Source: Actinomycetospora sp.
GTDB lineage: Bacteria; Actinomycetota; Actinomycetes; Mycobacteriales; Pseudonocardiaceae
Direction of reading: 5' to 3'
Assembly: GCA_025925615.1 (NCBI GenBank)
Contig: JAICLN010000076.1
Coordinates: forward strand, 1-12,230
DNA length: 12,230 nt
Position numbers and translations under genes: made by a program. Of this stretch, positions 6,153 to 12,230 are shown in pieces. The first letter of the stretch is position 1. The number at the start of each line of letters is the position of its first letter. The notes below the pieces were generated by a model that did no database searches, was not told the DNA's origin, and saw only the letters and a program-made list of their open reading frames with translations.

Positions 6153-6472
6153 AGCGTCTGTTCTGGATGGGGGTCGGCGTCGCCGTCGGCGTCAGCGCGA
6201 CCCGCAAGGTGTCCCAGGCCGCCCACCGGGCCAGCCCCGCGGGCGTCGGCGCCAGCCTCGGCGAGGGCCTGCGCGAGCTAGGGGCCGGCCTCGGGGCCTT
6301 CGGCGCCGAGGTGCGCGCCGCCATGACCGAGCGCGAGGACGAGCTGTACGCGCTCGTCCAGGACACGTCGGGGATCCCCGTGCGTCCGGCCGTCCTGCCC
6401 GCCCCGCCGGAGCCGGCCCCGATCCCTGCCCGGCACGCGCGAGCGCCCCGGCGGGGGACCGCCGGCCGCTGA
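6149..6472 (+). CDS. DUF6167-like small protein
   Basis: A 107-residue protein opening MKRLFWMGVGVAVGVSATRKV, with one short N-terminal hydrophobic segment (4-17) ending in basic residues. An amphipathic helical part with LGEGLRELGAGLGAFGAEVRAAMTERE follows (about 37-63), and then a Pro/Arg-rich tail. This pattern matches the uncharacterised DUF6167 family found upstream of alaS in actinobacteria; identification is from memory of the pattern and position. The ATG overlaps the DUF948 stop (ATGA), and GGAG at 6136-6139 lies 9 bases before it. The N-terminal segment could anchor it in the membrane beside its partner. No enzymatic motif is visible. The following 172 bases to alaS hold no gene I can support. 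Confidence 0.75.
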   Translation: MKRLFWMGVGVAVGVSATRKVSQAAHRASPAGVGASLGEGLRELGAGLGAFGAEVRAAMTEREDELYALVQDTSGIPVRPAVLPAPPEPAPIPARHARAPRRGTAGR

Positions 6473-6644
6473 GCCCGAGCTCGTCGGCGCGGTGCCCCGC
6501 CGCACCTCGCCCGTCCGGGCGGCGCGTGCGCACCACTCGATCTAGCCACGCCCGGGGTGGGCGCGCGATCATCGGTGCCGCCTCCCGGAGACGCCCCGGA
6601 GCCGGTCGGCCCCGACCCCTCCTGACCCCCATGAGCAGGACACC

Positions 6645-9341
<2,697 letters not shown>

Positions 9342-9343
9342 CC

Positions 9344-9850
9344 GTGCCGCCGGGTCCCGCCCACCCGGGCCGGGTGCTGGGGGTCGACGTCGGCGCGGTC
9401 CGCGTCGGCGTCGCCCTCTCCGATCCCGCCGGGACCCTCGCGACCCCGCTCGTTACGCTCGATCGCGACGAGACGACGTGGTCCGACCTGGACCAGCTGG
9501 TGGAGCTCGTCACCGAGCACGAGGTGGTCGAGGTGGTCGTGGGCCTTCCACGCACGCTCGCCGGCCGTGAGGGCCCGGCGGCGCAGGCGGCGCGGGCCTA
9601 CGTCGAGGACCTGCGCGAGGTGCTCGCGGAACACACCGAGCCCTCGCTGACCGATCTCCCGATCACGCTCGCCGACGAGCGCCTCACCACCGTCACCGCC
9701 ACCCGGATGCTCTCCGACCGCGGCGTCAAGGGCCGCGCGCAGCGCCGCGTCATCGACCAGGCGGCCGCCGTGGAGATCCTGCAGACGTGGCTCGACGCGC
9801 GCCGCCGCCCCGACCCGGACCCCGACCCGGATGACGTGGCGGCCCCGTGA
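9344..9850 (+). CDS. ruvX: RuvX/YqgF family putative Holliday junction resolvase
   Basis: A 168-residue RNase H-fold protein of the YqgF/RuvX family, linked to pre-16S rRNA processing and, in some species, to Holliday junction cleavage. The fold's acidic residues are visible: D15 in [16 protein letters not shown], the [15 protein letters not shown] loop (67-81), D111-E112-R113 in ADERLTT, and D138 in [15 protein letters not shown]. The extra C-terminal tail is a PDPDPDPDD run (157-164) of unknown role. The GTG start lies 2 bases after the alaS stop, and the TGA overlaps the mltG GTG by 4 bases, so it is almost certainly translated from a shared message. No good Shine-Dalgarno is visible, consistent with coupling. 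The ruvX-mltG order is common in actinobacteria. Confidence 0.95.
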   Translation: MPPGPAHPGRVLGVDVGAVRVGVALSDPAGTLATPLVTLDRDETTWSDLDQLVELVTEHEVVEVVVGLPRTLAGREGPAAQAARAYVEDLREVLAEHTEPSLTDLPITLADERLTTVTATRMLSDRGVKGRAQRRVIDQAAAVEILQTWLDARRRPDPDPDPDDVAAP

Positions 9851-11634
9851 CCGGCACGGACCGCCGCGACGGCGGACGGCGCCTGGTGCCGATGGCGGCG
9901 GTCGCCGCGCGCCCGGCCACCCCCCGTCCCGCCGACGCCGGCCCGGGGGAGAACGGCTCCCGGGGCAAGGGCCCTCGGGACAGCGGCGCTCGGGACAGCG
10001 GCGCTCGGGACAGCGGCGTGACGGTGCCCCGGCGCGCCCGCGGCCTGCGCCGGCCCCCGTCGGGCGACGGCCGCCCGCCGACGGCGCGCACCGCGCCCGC
10101 CGAGCACGAGGACGCGGTCACCGACAGGCTGCACCGCGGCGAGGTCACGACGGGGGTCCCCACCACCCCGTCGCGGATCCCCCTGCCTGCGCCCGCCCGA
10201 CGAGCGGCCGAGCCGACCGCCCCGGCGGCCGCCGCCGGACCCACCCTGGCGCCACCGGCCGGGCCGACGACGGTGCTGCCCCTCGCCCCCGTCATCGTGC
10301 GACCGGCCGCCCGCAGCGCCGCGCCCGCCGCCCGGACCCCCGTGGCCGAGCGCCCGCCGCCGGCCGAGCGCTCCCCGGAGCCCGATCGGGAAGCGGCGAG
10401 CTCGGCCCCCACCTCCCCGGCACCGGAGGCCGAGGCGGACGACGACGATGCCCTCGGCGGCCTCGTCCCGCTCTCCTCCGGCGGCGACGAACCGGCCGAC
10501 GGCGACACCCGCCGTCGCCGGCGGCTGGTGTGGCCCGTCATCGGGGGGCTGCTCGTGCTCGCCCTCGCGGGCGGGGTGTTCTTCGCGCGTGACCTCTGGG
10601 GCGTGTTCTTCCCGCCGGACTTCGCCGGGCCCGGCACCGGCCACGTCGTCGTGCAGGTCGCCGACGGGGACTCGACGCGCGACATCGGCGAGACCCTGGT
10701 GGGCGACGGCGTCGTCGCCTCCGCGCGCGGCTTCGGCGACGCGGCCGAGGACGACCCGCGCGGGCGCGGCATCCAGCCCGGCTTCTACGACATGCAGCGG
10801 GGAATGACCTCCGCCACCGCGGTCGACCGGATGCTCGACCCGGCGGCGCGGCTCGGGCGCCTCGAGGTCCGTGGCGGCACCCAGCTCGACGACACCGCGG
10901 GCGCGGGGACGGCCCGGGTGCCCGGCGTGCTGAGCCTGATCTCGCAGGCCACGTGCGTCGTCGACGACTCCGGGACGAAGCGTTGCACCTCCGTGGAGGA
11001 TCTGCGCCGCGCGATGGCCACGACCGACCCGGCCCAGCTGGGCGTGCCGGACTGGGCCCTCGACGGCGTTCGGCGCGCGCTGCCCGAGCGGCGGCTCGAG
11101 GGCCTGGTCGCCCCCGGCACCTACGACGTGACGCCGGGGGCCGATGCTGCGACCGCGCTCACCACGGTGGTGCGGACCTCGGCCGGCCGGTTGGAGGCCG
11201 CCGGCATCGTCAGCAAGGCCTCGGCGGACGGCGTGAGCCCCTACCAGGCGCTCGTCGTGGGGTCCCTGGCCGAGCGGGAGGGCGTCGAGCAGGACTTCGG
11301 CAAGATCGCCCGGGTCGTCTACAACCGGCTGCCGATCCCGATGCGGCTCCAGCTCGACTCGACGATCAACTACCCGCTCGACCGGCAGACGCTGCTCACC
11401 ACCCCGGCCGACCGCGCCGCCCCGGGCCCGTACAACACCTACGCGAACTTCGGCCTCCCGCCGACGCCGATCGGGGCGGTGTCCACACCGGCCCTGGAGG
11501 CGGCGCTCACCCCGGACCCCGGCGGCTGGATCTACTTCGTGAAGTGCGAGCCCGACGGCGCCTCGTGCTTCGCCGTGACGCCGGAGGAGCACGACGTGAA
11601 CCGGCGCCTGGCCCAGTCCCGCGGGGTGTACTGA
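9847..11634 (+). CDS. mltG: Endolytic transglycosylase MltG with long disordered N-terminus
   Basis: A 595-residue inner-membrane lytic transglycosylase that cleaves nascent peptidoglycan strands and so sets glycan length. Residues 1-226 are predicted cytoplasmic, Pro/Ala/Arg-rich and disordered, including three SGARD-type repeats (about 43-57) and an acidic patch EADDDDA (196-202). An Arg cluster precedes one transmembrane helix (227-247). The extracytoplasmic part begins with a LysM-like segment (about 260-330) and ends with the YceG domain. The catalytic Glu is probably E476 in [26 protein letters not shown], followed by LQLDST and the [13 protein letters not shown] and [11 protein letters not shown] motifs. 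It is longer than the roughly 340-residue E. coli enzyme because of the N-terminus. The GTG overlaps the ruvX stop by 4 bases; aroE starts directly after the stop. Confidence 0.95.
   Translation: MTGTDRRDGGRRLVPMAAVAARPATPRPADAGPGENGSRGKGPRDSGARDSGARDSGVTVPRRARGLRRPPSGDGRPPTARTAPAEHEDAVTDRLHRGEVTTGVPTTPSRIPLPAPARRAAEPTAPAAAAGPTLAPPAGPTTVLPLAPVIVRPAARSAAPAARTPVAERPPPAERSPEPDREAASSAPTSPAPEAEADDDDALGGLVPLSSGGDEPADGDTRRRRRLVWPVIGGLLVLALAGGVFFARDLWGVFFPPDFAGPGTGHVVVQVADGDSTRDIGETLVGDGVVASARGFGDAAEDDPRGRGIQPGFYDMQRGMTSATAVDRMLDPAARLGRLEVRGGTQLDDTAGAGTARVPGVLSLISQATCVVDDSGTKRCTSVEDLRRAMATTDPAQLGVPDWALDGVRRALPERRLEGLVAPGTYDVTPGADAATALTTVVRTSAGRLEAAGIVSKASADGVSPYQALVVGSLAEREGVEQDFGKIARVVYNRLPIPMRLQLDSTINYPLDRQTLLTTPADRAAPGPYNTYANFGLPPTPIGAVSTPALEAALTPDPGGWIYFVKCEPDGASCFAVTPEEHDVNRRLAQSRGVY
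9974..10018 (+). repeat. Three tandem 15-bp repeats inside mltG
   Basis: CTCGGGACAGCGGCG occurs three times without gaps (9974-9988, 9989-10003, 10004-10018). It is in frame and encodes RDSGA-type repeats in the disordered N-terminal region of MltG. Copy-number change would preserve the reading frame. Confidence 0.9.
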
Positions 11635-12230
11635 GTGGGCCCTCGCCGGGCCGCCGTGCTCGGGTCGCCGGTGGCGCACTCGCTCTCCCCGGTCCTGCAC
11701 GGCGCGGCGTACGAGGCGATGGGGCTGACCGGCTGGGTCTACGAGCGGGTGGAGTGCGACGCCGCCGCCCTGCCCGGGCTCGTGGGCGGGCTCGACGCGG
11801 CGTGGGTCGGGCTCTCGGTGACGATGCCCGGGAAGAAGGCCGCGCTCGCGGTCGCCGCGTCGGCCTCGGACCGGGCCCGGCGGCTGGGGGTCGCGAACAC
11901 GCTGGTGCGCGCCGACGGCGGGTGGGCGGCCGACTGCACCGACGTCGACGGGGTGTCGGGCGCCCTGCGCGGCGCGGGCGTGCGCAGCGTGCCGACGATC
12001 GCGGCCGGCACGGTCGACGCCGTCCTGCTCGGCGCCGGCGGGACGGCCTCGGCCGCGGTCGGGGCGCTCTACGACCTCGGCACCGAGGCGGTGACGCTGG
12101 TCGTCCGTGACCCCGCCCGGGCCGAGGACACCCTCGCCGTGGCCCGCGCGTACGGAATGGCGTGCCGCGCGCTCCGGTTCGACGAGGTGCGCGACGACGA
12201 CCTCGGACAGGCGAAGGCGCTCATCAGTAC
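11635..12230 (+). CDS. aroE: Shikimate dehydrogenase, 3' end cut by window
   Basis: The first 198 residues of an AroE enzyme, which reduces 3-dehydroshikimate to shikimate with NADPH in aromatic amino-acid synthesis. The frame is still open at the window end. The substrate site is visible as SLS (16-18) in SPVAHSLSPVLHGAAYEAMGL, SVTMPGK (61-67) with the catalytic Lys67, N88 in VANTL and D103 in DCTDVDG. The NADP(H)-binding loop is GAGGTA (133-138). All expected residues of the seen part are present. The GTG start immediately follows the mltG TGA with no gap, indicating translation from the same message. VGPRRAAVLGSPVAHS is a normal AroE beginning. aroE after mltG is typical of actinobacteria, where other shikimate genes often follow; these lie outside the window. 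Confidence 0.95.
   Translation, partial: MGPRRAAVLGSPVAHSLSPVLHGAAYEAMGLTGWVYERVECDAAALPGLVGGLDAAWVGLSVTMPGKKAALAVAASASDRARRLGVANTLVRADGGWAADCTDVDGVSGALRGAGVRSVPTIAAGTVDAVLLGAGGTASAAVGALYDLGTEAVTLVVRDPARAEDTLAVARAYGMACRALRFDEVRDDDLGQAKALIS

Noticed and set aside
6473..6644. T-box or other tRNA-sensing leader upstream of alaS
   Set aside because: No T-box core (TGGNACC-like) sequence, no specifier stem and no terminator with T-run seen; only a small CGCCC/GGGCG hairpin at 6549-6563 and GC-rich spacer.
9598..11700. 700-codon minus-strand frame opposite ruvX, mltG and aroE
   Set aside because: Arg/Gly/Ala-biased translation without recognisable domains, spanning three well-supported plus-strand genes.

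Overview
The window reads as housekeeping chromosome of a very GC-rich actinobacterium. The evidence is strong third-position G/C bias, many GTG starts, GTGA/ATGA stop-start overlaps, and the gene order rarA - DUF948 - DUF6167-like - alaS - ruvX - mltG - aroE, which is typical of Actinobacteria. Protein style (long Pro/Ala-rich linkers, Arg-rich tails) would fit Pseudonocardiaceae or relatives, but that is an inference. I see no phage, IS, CRISPR, rRNA or tRNA.

Left part (1-3668): the 3' end of a plus-strand gene resembling actinobacterial phosphotransferases (APH fold) converges on, and overlaps by 64 bases, a minus-strand gene for a 14-helix MFS exporter of the DHA2 type. Upstream of the exporter on the same strand are a fold-type I aminotransferase and an Lrp/AsnC regulator. 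Regulator and aminotransferase overlap by 4 bases. This pair resembles the AlaR-AlaT arrangement of Bacillus subtilis; the exporter follows after 49 bases and may have its own promoter.

Middle (3669-4129): a 461-base divergent intergenic region with no convincing gene. It holds a 75-bp-period tandem repeat with internal hairpins, then a second dyad element bounded by inverted CATGATCAC/GTGATCATG. This is the least ordinary DNA in the window.

Right part (4130-12230): rarA (replication-fork AAA+ ATPase); a gap with a GC hairpin; a tightly overlapping DUF948/DUF6167-like pair of small, probably membrane-anchored proteins; then alaS, ruvX, mltG and aroE, packed with gaps of 2 or 0 bases or a 4-base overlap and probably co-transcribed. 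Their products serve translation (AlaRS), RNA/DNA processing (RuvX), cell-wall glycan termination (MltG) and the shikimate pathway (AroE, cut by the window end).

I found no new multi-gene system. The observations most worth checking are the intergenic repeat cluster, a five-codon possible leaderless ORF overlapping the exporter start, apparent leaderless starts for the regulator and rarA, and a possible clamp-binding peptide at the RarA N-terminus.
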